Shown here piece by piece: positions 14,210 through 21,436 of a stretch of 25,763 nucleotides of DNA. Positions within the stretch are counted from its first letter, which is position 1. Each line of letters opens with the position of its first letter. Below the pieces are notes generated by a model. That model did no database searches. It was not told where the DNA came from and saw nothing but the letters and a program-made list of their open reading frames with translations. The stretch covers positions 1 to 25,763 of the forward strand of contig DIDP01000067.1 in NCBI GenBank assembly GCA_002418205.1, written 5' to 3'. This DNA is from Anaerolineales bacterium UBA5797 (GTDB taxonomy: Bacteria > Chloroflexota > Anaerolineae > Anaerolineales > Villigracilaceae). The position numbers and the translations under genes were made by a program.

Positions 14210-14237
14210 TTGACAGAACTTTTGTTCTAAATATACT
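14210..14237 (+). promoter_or_regulatory. Strong promoter with SOS-type (LexA-like) box in its spacer, driving the Rep helicase gene
   Basis: A consensus -35 TTGACA (14210-14215) and -10 TATACT (14232-14237) are separated by 16 bp. Between them lies AGAAC-TTTT-GTTCT (14215-14228), a perfect inverted repeat that contains GAAC-N4-GTTC, the LexA box of Bacillus-type SOS systems. Bound protein would block RNA polymerase, so the Rep gene may be induced by DNA damage. LexA is not encoded in the window; a plasmid repressor using the same symmetry is the alternative. Confidence 0.65.
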
Positions 14238-14240
14238 ACG

Positions 14241-14381
14241 GGCGTTCCCGATAAAGGGTACGCCTGCACTGGAAGCGGGCTGTAAGTCCATCACTCACGC
14301 AACCACAGCCTTTTTGTGCTGTTTCTGTTCTCCCAAAGTGAGTGAGGGATTCCAGGAACAGAAATAGCACAAAGTGGCTGT
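14241..14381 (+). promoter_or_regulatory. Highly structured mRNA leader of the Rep helicase gene
   Basis: Three elements follow the predicted transcription start. A 5' hairpin pairs GGCGT (14241-14245) with ACGCC (14260-14264), plus CCC/GGG inside. A long hairpin has 26-nt arms (14305-14330 with 14356-14381) with two mismatches and one wobble, around a 25-nt loop. Finally TCACTCAC (14291-14298), upstream of that hairpin, is perfectly complementary to GTGAGTGA (14338-14345) in its loop. This permits a pseudoknot or mutually exclusive folds. Plasmid Rep leaders often use such folds for copy control. The ribosome binding site of the gene lies about 20 nt past the hairpin. Confidence 0.65.
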
Positions 14382-14415
14382 TTTTGTTCACCAAAATTTC
14401 TTCGACGAGGTGCCC

Positions 14416-15663
14416 ATGAAAAACGAGAAAATCAAAGAAAACATCAAGAACGAAAACACAGTAGATTTTGAAACTGGATGGAACGATAATGATGAATTTA
14501 TCCCGGAAATCATCGACTGTTTTGCTGATGCAGAACCTGCTTGTGATGAACCAGATCCTCCCCCATCAGACTTGGAACTACCGGGAACAAAGAATACGTG
14601 GACAAAATTTACCATGGCAGATGCATACCAAGAGAGAACTCCAGTAAAGTATGCTGTAGATGGCATCATTGAATTACCATCGGTAAACATAGTTTACGGA
14701 GCCCCTGGTGCTTTGAAGTCAATGATAGTACTTGACATGGCTATGTGCGTATCAATGGGCATACCTTGGCTCACAAACAAAGACGGCATCAAAGAAATAT
14801 CCACCACAAACACTGGCGTTCTTTGGGTTGACTTTGATAACGGAGTGAGAAGGACACATGATCGCGTAAAAGCCATAGGCAGGCATTATCACGCTCCTAT
14901 TGACAACCGCTTCTTCTATGTCTCTTGCCCGAAGGGCGGTTTGAACATGGGAACCTATGGGAATGTCGACGAACTTCGGAAAGCAATTACCCCTGAAATA
15001 GGTTTATTGATTGTTGACAACCTTGGCCTAGTCAGCGGTGGCGCCGATGAAAACTCCAGCGCCATGGTGCCTGTTATGGGCAATTTTCGTAGTTTAGCGG
15101 AGGAAAAAAATATCGCAATTGTGATTATTCACCATGAACGAAAAGGAAGCGGTGTTCATAATGGACGTAGAGGCGAGACTTTACGAGGCCATAGTTCAAT
15201 TGAAGGTGCCATTGACAGATCCTTCCATATTGTACGTGAAGATAACTCTAACAAGGTTAATATTATTCCTGTCAAGGAACGTGGCAATAATCTGCGCCCA
15301 TTTAGTGCATGCTTCAATTACAGGGGTAACGGGAACATTCTCATTGAAGGTTGGTTTGAAGCTGTGGATTCGGATAATCAAGAACGCCGAATAGAGAAAG
15401 CTATTCTGTCACTCTTGCGTCAAGGAGAAGCCAATCGATCTACAATTGTAAAGCATGTCAAGGATACAACTGGAACTGGCAGGAATCTCGCCGAATCTGC
15501 AATTGACAGGCTTAAAAATTCCTCTGCAATAGTGGAGAGCAAAGGCAAAAGGAATGCTACGATTTACTCCTTGTCAAAAAACGAACAAATGATACTTCCG
15601 CCAAATGTTGACATTGTTCATTACAACAAAGAGATCGTTCCAACAGGAGGTTACCTTCAGTAA
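14416..15663 (+). CDS. RepA-like replicative helicase / AAA_25 RecA-fold ATPase
   Basis: The start at ATG 14416 has GACGAGGTG upstream; a longer frame from GTG 14374 begins inside the leader hairpin and is less likely. The product has 415 residues. After an acidic low-complexity N-terminus comes a RecA-like ATPase: Walker A YGAPGALKS at 94-102, a second strand GVLWVDFDNG, Walker B LLIVDNLGL and IVIIHHERKGSG, then RGHSSIEGAIDRSF. This matches the RSF1010 RepA-like hexameric helicase family of plasmids and ICEs. The C-terminal 75 residues (IEKAILSLLRQGEANRSTIV) look like a winged helix. It should unwind or load at the element's origin, and the iteron-like cluster upstream fits this. Codon use is more AT-rich than in the small genes at 11120-12531. 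Confidence 0.82.
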   Translation: MKNEKIKENIKNENTVDFETGWNDNDEFIPEIIDCFADAEPACDEPDPPPSDLELPGTKNTWTKFTMADAYQERTPVKYAVDGIIELPSVNIVYGAPGALKSMIVLDMAMCVSMGIPWLTNKDGIKEISTTNTGVLWVDFDNGVRRTHDRVKAIGRHYHAPIDNRFFYVSCPKGGLNMGTYGNVDELRKAITPEIGLLIVDNLGLVSGGADENSSAMVPVMGNFRSLAEEKNIAIVIIHHERKGSGVHNGRRGETLRGHSSIEGAIDRSFHIVREDNSNKVNIIPVKERGNNLRPFSACFNYRGNGNILIEGWFEAVDSDNQERRIEKAILSLLRQGEANRSTIVKHVKDTTGTGRNLAESAIDRLKNSSAIVESKGKRNATIYSLSKNEQMILPPNVDIVHYNKEIVPTGGYLQ

Positions 15664-15682
15664 ATCGAGGGTTTCATGGCAA

Positions 15683-15712
15683 CTGGAGGTATTGTTCGAG
15701 CAATACCTCCAG
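15683..15712 (+). terminator. Perfect 12-bp hairpin behind the Rep gene
   Basis: CTGGAGGTATTG (15683-15694) pairs perfectly with CAATACCTCCAG (15701-15712) around the loop TTCGAG, about 20 nt past the stop codon. A U-run is missing, so it may be a factor-dependent terminator or a 3' stabiliser. Confidence 0.5.
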
Positions 15713-15901
15713 AAAGTAAGATGATCACGGATTTCATACTTCATTTTTCGGGATAATCAAAGCAAAGTTCGATCTAGTAGTTTTTGCCACATCAGTGATA
15801 GCTCAAGCCGATGCTAAACTGATATTTAAAAGTAAAACTTGATGTACATCCAGGTGGCGAGTAAGAGAAGCTATTCCACGCATACCGATAAAGATTGTAG
15901 A

Positions 15902-15943
15902 TTAACTGTTCGACGATATTTGCTATAATTCGAACATAAGTTG
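15902..15943 (+). promoter_or_regulatory. Possible extended -10 promoter with SOS-like box
   Basis: TGC precedes a perfect TATAAT (15924-15929), with a weak -35 TTAACT (15902-15907) 16 bp upstream. GAAC-ATAA-GTTG (15932-15943) follows at the start site, one mismatch from GAAC-N4-GTTC. It could be a second damage-regulated promoter of the element. Confidence 0.35.
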
Positions 15944-16045
15944 ACACCTCGTCCATTCAAAACACGGACCCAAATTGGAGAGAACAAGCGCATAAGATCC
16001 ATATTTAAAGCAAGGGACTAAACAGATTTCTCCGTTTAGTCCTTT
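15936..16045 (+). ncRNA. Possible small RNA of about 105 nt
   Basis: The segment runs from the promoter above to a hairpin, GGACTAAAC (16015-16023) with GTTTAGTCC (16034-16042), followed by a short TTT. No open frame with a ribosome binding site lies inside. The hairpin may instead be the terminator of the tRNA transcribed from the other strand. Confidence 0.25.
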
Positions 16046-16100
16046 ACCAAACCACCATATTTTGGGGTTTTCGGGGTAGAAGCTTCCCATATTTAGGTAG

Positions 16101-16172
16101 TGCCGAGGGGGAGATTTGAACTCCCGACCAAGGGCTTATGAGTCCCCTGCTCTGCCACTGAGCTACCTCGGC
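16101..16172 (-). tRNA. tRNA-Met (anticodon CAT)
   Basis: A complete 72-nt cloverleaf on the minus strand: acceptor GCCGAGG pairs with CCTCGGC, discriminator A, D-arm GCTC/GAGC, anticodon loop CTCATAA and T-arm with GTTCAAATC. CCA is not encoded. CAT can read Met or, with lysidine, Ile (AUA); the sequence alone does not settle elongator Met versus Ile2, and it lacks the GGG/CCC anticodon-stem pairs of an initiator. The 3' end faces the plasmid-like island, the usual side for integration. Confidence 0.92.
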
Positions 16173-16190
16173 GTGGTCAAAGCGGGGCAA

Positions 16191-16219
16191 ATATTACTAT
16201 GGGAACATATGTTTGTCAA
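16191..16219 (-). promoter_or_regulatory. Promoter of the tRNA gene
   Basis: On the minus strand a perfect TTGACA (16219-16214) and TAATAT (16196-16191) are separated by 17 bp, placing transcription start about 10-15 nt ahead of the tRNA. Confidence 0.6.
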
Positions 16220-16269
16220 CACGGATACAAACAATCGGTCTGGGATATAATCGATGCTGGAGAGTGCCA

Positions 16270-17181
16270 ATGAAGATCCTCGTCCTCAACAATGACGTGA
16301 TGGAACGCTCTGTAATCCAGCAGGTGTTGCAATCCAACCGGCATGAAGTCGTCCTTGCGGAAAACAGCGACGATGCCATGCAGTTCCTTCAGGAAGGGGA
16401 AATCCGCTTTGTGATCGTGGACCGCGTTACCACCGATGCCGGGGAAAAAGATTTCATCAACCGCGTGCGGGATGCCAGACCCCCCTACTACATTTATATT
16501 CTATTGATCGCATCCAGGGTGCAGGATACGGATGTCACCACACCCCGCGCCGGGGCGGATGATTTCCTGCATAAGCCGGTTGTCCCGCTTGAGTTGAAAT
16601 CACGCGTACACATCGGGGAGCGGATTCTTGGGATGGGCGACGATCTGGTCAATGTAAAAGGCGCACTGGAAAACGCCGCGATGTTCGACCCGCTGACAAA
16701 TCTGCTCAGCCAGAAGGCTTTCCTTGCGCTTTCCCGCGGTGAACTCGAACGCGCCCGTCGTGGACAGGTCCCCTTAAGCCTGGTCGCGTTGGATGTCGAC
16801 GATCTCACGAGTATCAATGAAAAGCATGGAGAAGCGGTCGGCAATGATGTGCTCACACTGGTGGCGCAGACCATCCGTGAGAAGAGCCGTCCCTACGACG
16901 GGGTGGGACGATACAAGGATGATATGTTCCTGATCCCCCTGCCGGGCGTGATCGGTCAGGATGCGGAAAAGATCGCGGAACGAATCCTCAAGGGGATGGC
17001 AAATACGGACATTTCATTGCTCGACGGGACCGCGCTACATGTCACAGTCAGTGCGGGGATCGTTTCCATCCTGCGCGTCACAGTATCCACTGAGATCGAA
17101 ATGCTGATCGAAAAAGCCGCGGAAGCTGTTTCACATGCCAAACAGGCTGGGGGCAATCAGGTGCACACGATCTTCATCTAA
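16270..17181 (+). CDS. Response regulator with degenerate GGDEF domain
   Basis: The start at ATG 16270 gives a receiver domain beginning MKILVLNNDVMERSVIQQVL; D51 (FVIVDR) is the likely phosphoacceptor and K102 (HKP) the conserved lysine. Residues about 135-303 form a GGDEF-fold domain with FDPLTNLLSQKAF and LDVDDLTSINEKHG. The signature loop reads RYKDDMF where RYGGDEF is expected, so both glycines and the catalytic glutamate are lost and diguanylate cyclase activity is unlikely. It may bind GTP or c-di-GMP or act as a protein-interaction output. It stands alone on the plus strand and converges with azlD, with one nt between the stop codons. Confidence 0.85.
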   Translation: MKILVLNNDVMERSVIQQVLQSNRHEVVLAENSDDAMQFLQEGEIRFVIVDRVTTDAGEKDFINRVRDARPPYYIYILLIASRVQDTDVTTPRAGADDFLHKPVVPLELKSRVHIGERILGMGDDLVNVKGALENAAMFDPLTNLLSQKAFLALSRGELERARRGQVPLSLVALDVDDLTSINEKHGEAVGNDVLTLVAQTIREKSRPYDGVGRYKDDMFLIPLPGVIGQDAEKIAERILKGMANTDISLLDGTALHVTVSAGIVSILRVTVSTEIEMLIEKAAEAVSHAKQAGGNQVHTIFI

Positions 17182-17182
17182 T

Positions 17183-17497
17183 TTACAGGAAGTATTGCAA
17201 TAGGAATAACGCGATCATCCCCGCGAGGATCGTGATCAGCGTGTTCTTGCTGAACCACGCCACCAGAATGGCAAAGGATCCAGCCAGTAATCGCAAATTG
17301 TCAAAAGAAACATCCAAAACCGAATCCCGCAGCAGCAATTCGGGGAAGACGATCGCGGACAGCACCGCCGGCGGGACGTAATGCAAAGCCCTGCGCATCG
17401 TCTCCGGGACCTGGAACCTGCCAAACAGATAAATGAGCGAGAACCGCATCCCAAACGTGATCACCCCACCGAGGAGCATCACCAGCCAGATGTTCAT
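17183..17497 (-). CDS. azlD: AzlD-type branched-chain amino acid exporter subunit
   Basis: A 104-residue protein with about four membrane helices (WLVMLLGGVITFGMRF, ALHYVPPAVLSAIVFPELLL, FAILVAWF, ILAGMIALFLLQYFL), matching AzlD. It forms the small subunit of the AzlCD exporter of branched-chain amino acids. Its ATG overlaps the azlC stop codon as ATGA, so the two are translated together. Confidence 0.88.
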   Translation of the reverse strand: MNIWLVMLLGGVITFGMRFSLIYLFGRFQVPETMRRALHYVPPAVLSAIVFPELLLRDSVLDVSFDNLRLLAGSFAILVAWFSKNTLITILAGMIALFLLQYFL

Positions 17498-18177
17498 TCT
17501 CTCCCCTCCATGAATGTGCCGACGGTGATCCCCACCAACGCCGCGAGGATCAATCCAAGTTTATAAGGCAGTGAATACGCCAGCAGCGCGATAATGCCTG
17601 CGGATAATGCTGCGGCAATGGCAGGTCGATTCTTCAGCACGGGGACAACCATCGCGATGAATGTGAGCGGCAACGCAAAATCCAGTGACCAGGATTCCGG
17701 GATGGCAGTTCCGAGGAAGATGCCCAATGCAGTGCTGATCTGCCAGATCGTCCAAAGCGCCAGCCCGGCGCCGAACAGGAACCAGTGACCATGGGGCGTC
17801 ACCTCCTCTTTTTCATATTTGAGGATGGTGGGCGCGTAGGCTTCATCGGTAAGCAGATACGATAACAGCGTTTTCCAGCGCGTCGAAACGGGGGCAAGAT
17901 ACGGGGCGAGCGAAGCGGAGTACAACACGTGCCGCAGGTTGACGACCGCGATGGTCAACACGATGACCAGCCCCGGCGCGGCCTCATGTACCAATTGGGT
18001 GGTGACGAATTGCGCCGATCCTGCAAAGACGATCGAAGACATCATCTGCGCCGCAGGTTTGGAAAGTCCCGCGTTGAGTGCCAGCGCGCCGTAGATCATG
18101 CCGAAGGGGAAGACGCCGATCAGAAGCGGGACCTCGGCGCGGACGCCCGCCCAGAATTGTTTTGTCTTTTCGCTCAT
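17494..18177 (-). CDS. azlC: AzlC-type branched-chain amino acid exporter subunit
   Basis: The start at ATG 18177 (MSEKTKQFWAGVRAEVPLLI) is chosen over a longer frame that would run into the upstream gene; GGTGA lies just upstream. The 227-residue product has the AzlC signatures GVFPFGMIYGALALNAGLS, SSIVFAGSAQFV and NLRHVLYSASLAPYL in a multi-helix membrane protein. With AzlD it exports leucine, isoleucine, valine and analogues. The aminotransferase ilvE two genes upstream suggests a branched-chain amino acid theme for this stretch. Confidence 0.9.
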   Translation of the reverse strand: MSEKTKQFWAGVRAEVPLLIGVFPFGMIYGALALNAGLSKPAAQMMSSIVFAGSAQFVTTQLVHEAAPGLVIVLTIAVVNLRHVLYSASLAPYLAPVSTRWKTLLSYLLTDEAYAPTILKYEKEEVTPHGHWFLFGAGLALWTIWQISTALGIFLGTAIPESWSLDFALPLTFIAMVVPVLKNRPAIAAALSAGIIALLAYSLPYKLGLILAALVGITVGTFMEGRE

Positions 18178-18184
18178 GAGCCCG

Positions 18185-19540
18185 TCACCCCCCATTGGCA
18201 AGGATCGTTGCCGCGGCGCGCTGGCCGCTTTCCACCGCGCCTTCCATATATCCCTGGATGGCGGTGGCGTGTTCACCTGCAAAGAACAGACGACCTGCAG
18301 GCTCGAACAGGGTTTTCCAATGCGCAGTCACCTGACCAGGCGCAAGCGCCATATAAGAAGCGCGCGTGTAGGGCTCGTTGAGCCACGCCACAGTTTCCGT
18401 ATGTTCGATCAGATCAGACGAACCGGGGAAAACCTTCTCGATCGTTGAAACCGCGACTTGTATACGTTCATCATCTGAAAGCGCGGAAAGTTCCACCGCG
18501 TGGTCGCCGCCCGTGTATGCCGTCAGAATGCCGCGTTCATGTGCGATATGACTCGTGGCATGCCACGTGTAAACGATGGGCGCGTCGGTCGCCAGCCTGC
18601 CGTTCCAGCCGACCTCATCCCAAAAGCGTTCGCGATATTCGATCATGACCTTCGTCACCGCGCCGTAGGAGACCTCGTCCACCATGCGGCGATGCGCCGG
18701 AGGCAAAGGCGGATCGAACTCGATCAGGCGTGCCGTGGTCAATGGGATCGCCAGGACCGCCAACGCGGAACGAACTGTCAGATGCGAATCGTTTTGTTTA
18801 TAGGTGACAGTCACATCGTCCGGCATGACGCGCACCGACGTCACAACCGCGCCCAAGCGTACATCCCTCAAAGCGCTGGCGATGGACCGCGCGATCAGAT
18901 CGTTGCCGCCGACGATGCGCGAATTTGGCAAACGTTCGAGAGTGCTGTAATACATCGCCGCGTTGCGTGCCAGGTCGAGCAGTGAAAAGCGTTCCGGCTC
19001 GGTCGTATATTCCGAGCGGATGTGCTGGATGAAATAATTCATTGCCAGCGGATGCGCGTCCAATGATGCGAGCCAGTCCGCAGTGGATCGCCGGTCGAGA
19101 CGCTCCGCCTCTTTCGAAGCCTGAGGCTGATTCGGATCTTCGACCTTTTTCCCCAACTCAGCCACTGCCCGCCAGACCTGTTCGATCTCAGCCTGAAGAT
19201 TCGTCTCCCATATCTTTTCATCGGACATGCGCCCTGCCCTGCCTTCGAAGAAACCCCAATCGTCATCCTGCGCCTGCCAGCTCCCCACGCGCCCCAATTG
19301 CAGATTGAACTCCTTTGCAAAGGCAAGCATGCGCGTGTGCGTATCCTCGATGAATTCACCGCCCGCTTCCGCGACCAGCCCATCCGAGAATCTGCGCAGA
19401 CTATATACGCGCCCACCGACGCGCTCGCGCGCCTCCAGCACTGTGACCTTCCAGCCCGCGCGTTGAAGATCATATGCCGCGGCAAGCCCCGCCATGCCCG
19501 CGCCGATGACCGTTACCGTTCGATCCTTCATTGAAGCCAT
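18185..19540 (-). CDS. Flavin-containing amine oxidase
   Basis: A 451-residue FAD-dependent oxidoreductase. The N-terminus VTVIGAGMAGLAAAYDLQRA is the dinucleotide-binding fold, followed by EARERVGGRVYS. The C-terminus LFFAGEHATAIQGYMEGAVE is the closing FAD-binding segment of monoamine oxidase/protoporphyrinogen-type flavoproteins. It oxidises an amine, but the substrate cannot be read from sequence. ATG 19540 has AAAGGAAC upstream; MKDRT at 19531 is an alternative start. It sits between ilvE (21 nt) and azlC (7 nt) in one transcript, so a role in amino-acid-derived amine metabolism is possible. Confidence 0.87.
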   Translation of the reverse strand: MASMKDRTVTVIGAGMAGLAAAYDLQRAGWKVTVLEARERVGGRVYSLRRFSDGLVAEAGGEFIEDTHTRMLAFAKEFNLQLGRVGSWQAQDDDWGFFEGRAGRMSDEKIWETNLQAEIEQVWRAVAELGKKVEDPNQPQASKEAERLDRRSTADWLASLDAHPLAMNYFIQHIRSEYTTEPERFSLLDLARNAAMYYSTLERLPNSRIVGGNDLIARSIASALRDVRLGAVVTSVRVMPDDVTVTYKQNDSHLTVRSALAVLAIPLTTARLIEFDPPLPPAHRRMVDEVSYGAVTKVMIEYRERFWDEVGWNGRLATDAPIVYTWHATSHIAHERGILTAYTGGDHAVELSALSDDERIQVAVSTIEKVFPGSSDLIEHTETVAWLNEPYTRASYMALAPGQVTAHWKTLFEPAGRLFFAGEHATAIQGYMEGAVESGQRAAATILANGG

Positions 19541-19561
19541 GTTGTTCCTTTGAGGTTGAGA

Positions 19562-20482
19562 TTAACTTACGTACGTCAGCCAGCCTTCGTATTTCCCGAT
19601 CCTGCCGTGGACAGCATCCTGATACACTCGCTGGACCGCCTTCGTGACGGTACCGGTCCCTCCGCCGCCAATTTTACGAAAATCGATTTCATTCAACGCA
19701 ACCACTTCCGCGGCAGTGCCACAGACGAAAACCTCATCCGCGATATAGAGTTGATCGCGCGAGATGGGTTGTTCCAAAACTTCGTAGCCGAGATCGTTCG
19801 CGATCACAAAAATGGAATGGCGCGTGATCCCCTCCAGGATCGGGGCAGTGGAGGGAGTAACGATCTTGCCTCCTCGCACAAGGAAGAGATTTTCACCCGT
19901 ACATTCCGCCACATAACCCTCCGGGTCGAGCATGATCGCCTCCTCGAACCCAAGCCGGATCGATTCGGTCTTTGCCAGAATGCTGTTGACATAATTCCCC
20001 GACACCTTGGATTTGGTCATCATCACGTTCGGATGATGGCGCGTAAAGGAGGAAACGTTCGCGCGCACACCATTGGCAAGCGCCTCTTCGCCGAGATAGT
20101 TCTTCCATTCCCAGACGGCGATCCCCAGGCTGGCTTTTCCGGCATCCAGATTCAGGGTCGTTGTGCCGGTATTGAAGTAGATCAGCGGGCGGATGTAACA
20201 CTCAGCAAATCCGTTCACTCTGACGGTTTCCACGATCGCACCCATGACCGTTTCAACGGTGAAGGGCAGGTCGCGAAAGCCAAAGATCTCCGCCGATTCG
20301 ATCAGGCGCTCCGCATGTTCGGGCAAACGGAAGATGGCGGGACCCTTGTCCGTTTTGTAGGCGCGGATCCCCTCGAAGACCGCCGCGCCATAATGCAATG
20401 CGCCCGTCAAAAAATGGATGTTCGCCTTTTCGTATTCGACCAGTTCGCCATCCATCCAGATGAATTTTGATTCGATACCCAT
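19562..20482 (-). CDS. ilvE: Branched-chain amino acid aminotransferase
   Basis: A 306-residue class IV PLP-dependent aminotransferase. The start at ATG 20482 follows AGGAG at 8 nt; upstream in-frame starts lack such a site. It shows FLTGALHYGAAVFEGIRAY, the PLP lysine in KSKVSGNYVNS (K159, same number as in E. coli IlvE), EAIMLDPEGYVAECTGENLF and GITRHSIF. It exchanges amino groups between 2-oxoglutarate and leucine, isoleucine or valine, the last step of their synthesis. Length and motifs are normal. Confidence 0.93.
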   Translation of the reverse strand: MGIESKFIWMDGELVEYEKANIHFLTGALHYGAAVFEGIRAYKTDKGPAIFRLPEHAERLIESAEIFGFRDLPFTVETVMGAIVETVRVNGFAECYIRPLIYFNTGTTTLNLDAGKASLGIAVWEWKNYLGEEALANGVRANVSSFTRHHPNVMMTKSKVSGNYVNSILAKTESIRLGFEEAIMLDPEGYVAECTGENLFLVRGGKIVTPSTAPILEGITRHSIFVIANDLGYEVLEQPISRDQLYIADEVFVCGTAAEVVALNEIDFRKIGGGGTGTVTKAVQRVYQDAVHGRIGKYEGWLTYVS

Positions 20483-20555
20483 AAGAGATACTCCTGACAT
20501 TTTGGTCTTGCCTCTGTTCCCCTTGAATTGTTCCTGTCGACCGAATACGGCTATT

Positions 20556-21404
20556 TTATCCCATCCAAATCTTGCAGTCAGGATATGTGAAGGAAAAACC
20601 ATACCAGCGCGTGAGCAACTGCATTGGGGGTTCACCCGTATCCTTCCATCTTGCGTACGGAACGCCATCCAACGGATCAAGGTTGATTTGCAGACAACGC
20701 CCGCGCCAATCATCTTCGATGCCGTCTTTCGGGATGAACTTGACCGGATAATATCTGGCATGCTTCCCAGCGATCACGCCCAGTCCCTGGGTTTGACGCG
20801 GCAGGCGCGGATCGATGGATCGGCTCATGCTGAGATGGAACGGAGGCGGAAACCAGACCCGGCTCTTGATAAAACGCGCGTATACATGCCGGCTGATCCA
20901 TGCCACCCATGAAAAAAAGGTGGAAAAATAGACTTCGATCCCGGGCGTTTCGATCAACGCCGCCCCGACGGTTGTCATGCGGACCGGCCATACATCCAGA
21001 CGTCCGCCCGCCAACGGACCATCAAAGGCTTCACCGGAGATATGATCCCAGCGGGAATGGGTCTCGCGGTCGCCCAATACCGCCAACCCATTGATGACGC
21101 CGATCGCGCCGAAATGATGGACTCTCCCATTGACGACCGGAGTTAGACCAACCCCGCTATTGCAGGGCGCTCAAAATGAGACCAGATACGGCTCTCCCGC
21201 CAGTTCCCCCTGGGCAACATGATGATAAGCCATTTCCCTCGCCAAAAAAGCGCGGTGCATGCCGCCGCGCTCGAAAGCGATCAATTCCATGTCCGGTCTC
21301 AACCTGGTGTTGGAAAGAGGGATGCTTTGTTCGGGGAACCTGAAAGGTTCGAAAAGAAAGCCTTTCTTTTTGAGGAACAGCGATCGGCTGCGATCGACCA
21401 TCAT
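20556..21404 (-). CDS. DUF3179 selenoprotein (in-frame UGA read as selenocysteine)
   Basis: Two frames (21404-21171 and 21170-20556) lie in the same phase, separated by one UGA at 21173-21171. Joined, they give a 282-residue DUF3179 protein: GGMHRAFLAREMAYHHVAQG, then EPYLVSF-U-APCNSGV, GAIGVINGLAVLGDRETHSR and WDHISGEAFDGPLAGGRL. Family members have Cys at this place (YC-x-x-C), so UGA replaces the first cysteine of a CxxC motif (U78, C81), the usual way a selenoprotein differs from its homologues. A hairpin with a GGUCU loop follows at SECIS distance. Function of DUF3179 is unknown; UxxC suggests redox chemistry. There is no signal peptide. A plain nonsense mutation is the alternative, but no other lesion is present. 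I recall that some DUF3179 entries are labelled (seleno)protein. Confidence 0.8.
21137..21173 (-). promoter_or_regulatory. Candidate bacterial SECIS element behind the UGA
   Basis: After UGA (21173-21171) and 20 further nt, a 7-bp stem forms from CGGGGTT (21156-21150) and AACTCCG (21144-21138), with one G-U pair, closing the pentaloop GGUCU. E. coli fdhF uses the same GGUCU in its apical loop 18 nt after UGA; here the loop begins 21 nt after. Bacterial SECIS elements need a G at the start of the loop, which is met. The bulged U of fdhF is not evident. Confidence 0.65.
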
Positions 21405-21436
21405 GTGCGAATGCTACCCCGGCGGACTGCGGAATG

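Larger units (their letters stand above)
10456..16100. mobile_element. Plasmid- or ICE-derived island (boundaries uncertain)
   Basis: The genes here (JAMM-type RadC, ArdC antirestriction protein, RepA-like helicase ATPase, tiny zinc-finger-like proteins) are typical of conjugative plasmids and ICEs, and all read on the plus strand between minus-strand chromosomal blocks. Iteron-like repeats and a repeated palindrome add to this. The right side ends next to the 3' end of a tRNA gene, a common integration target. No integrase, relaxase or flanking att duplication is visible, so this may be a decayed or partial element, and the defence island on its left may belong to it. Confidence 0.5.
15664..16100. 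other. Non-coding stretch between the Rep gene and the tRNA
   Basis: No gene is supported. It holds a strong hairpin behind the Rep gene, a possible promoter with a second SOS-like half-perfect box and a hairpin at 16015-16042, listed separately. From about 15720 to 15890 I see nothing distinctive. Confidence 0.6.

Noticed and set aside
16101..16172. Tandem att-site duplication of the tRNA 3' end
   Set aside because: I searched by eye for a second copy of the tRNA 3' segment toward the left and found none in the window.
19550..20470. A 306-codon plus-strand frame opposite ilvE
   Set aside because: Antisense to an intact aminotransferase with conserved PLP lysine; no domain of its own.
20556..21404. 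Treating the DUF3179 gene as a pseudogene or two separate genes
   Set aside because: Only one stop is present, it is UGA, it falls on a conserved Cys codon, both sides are intact in the same frame and a SECIS-like hairpin follows.
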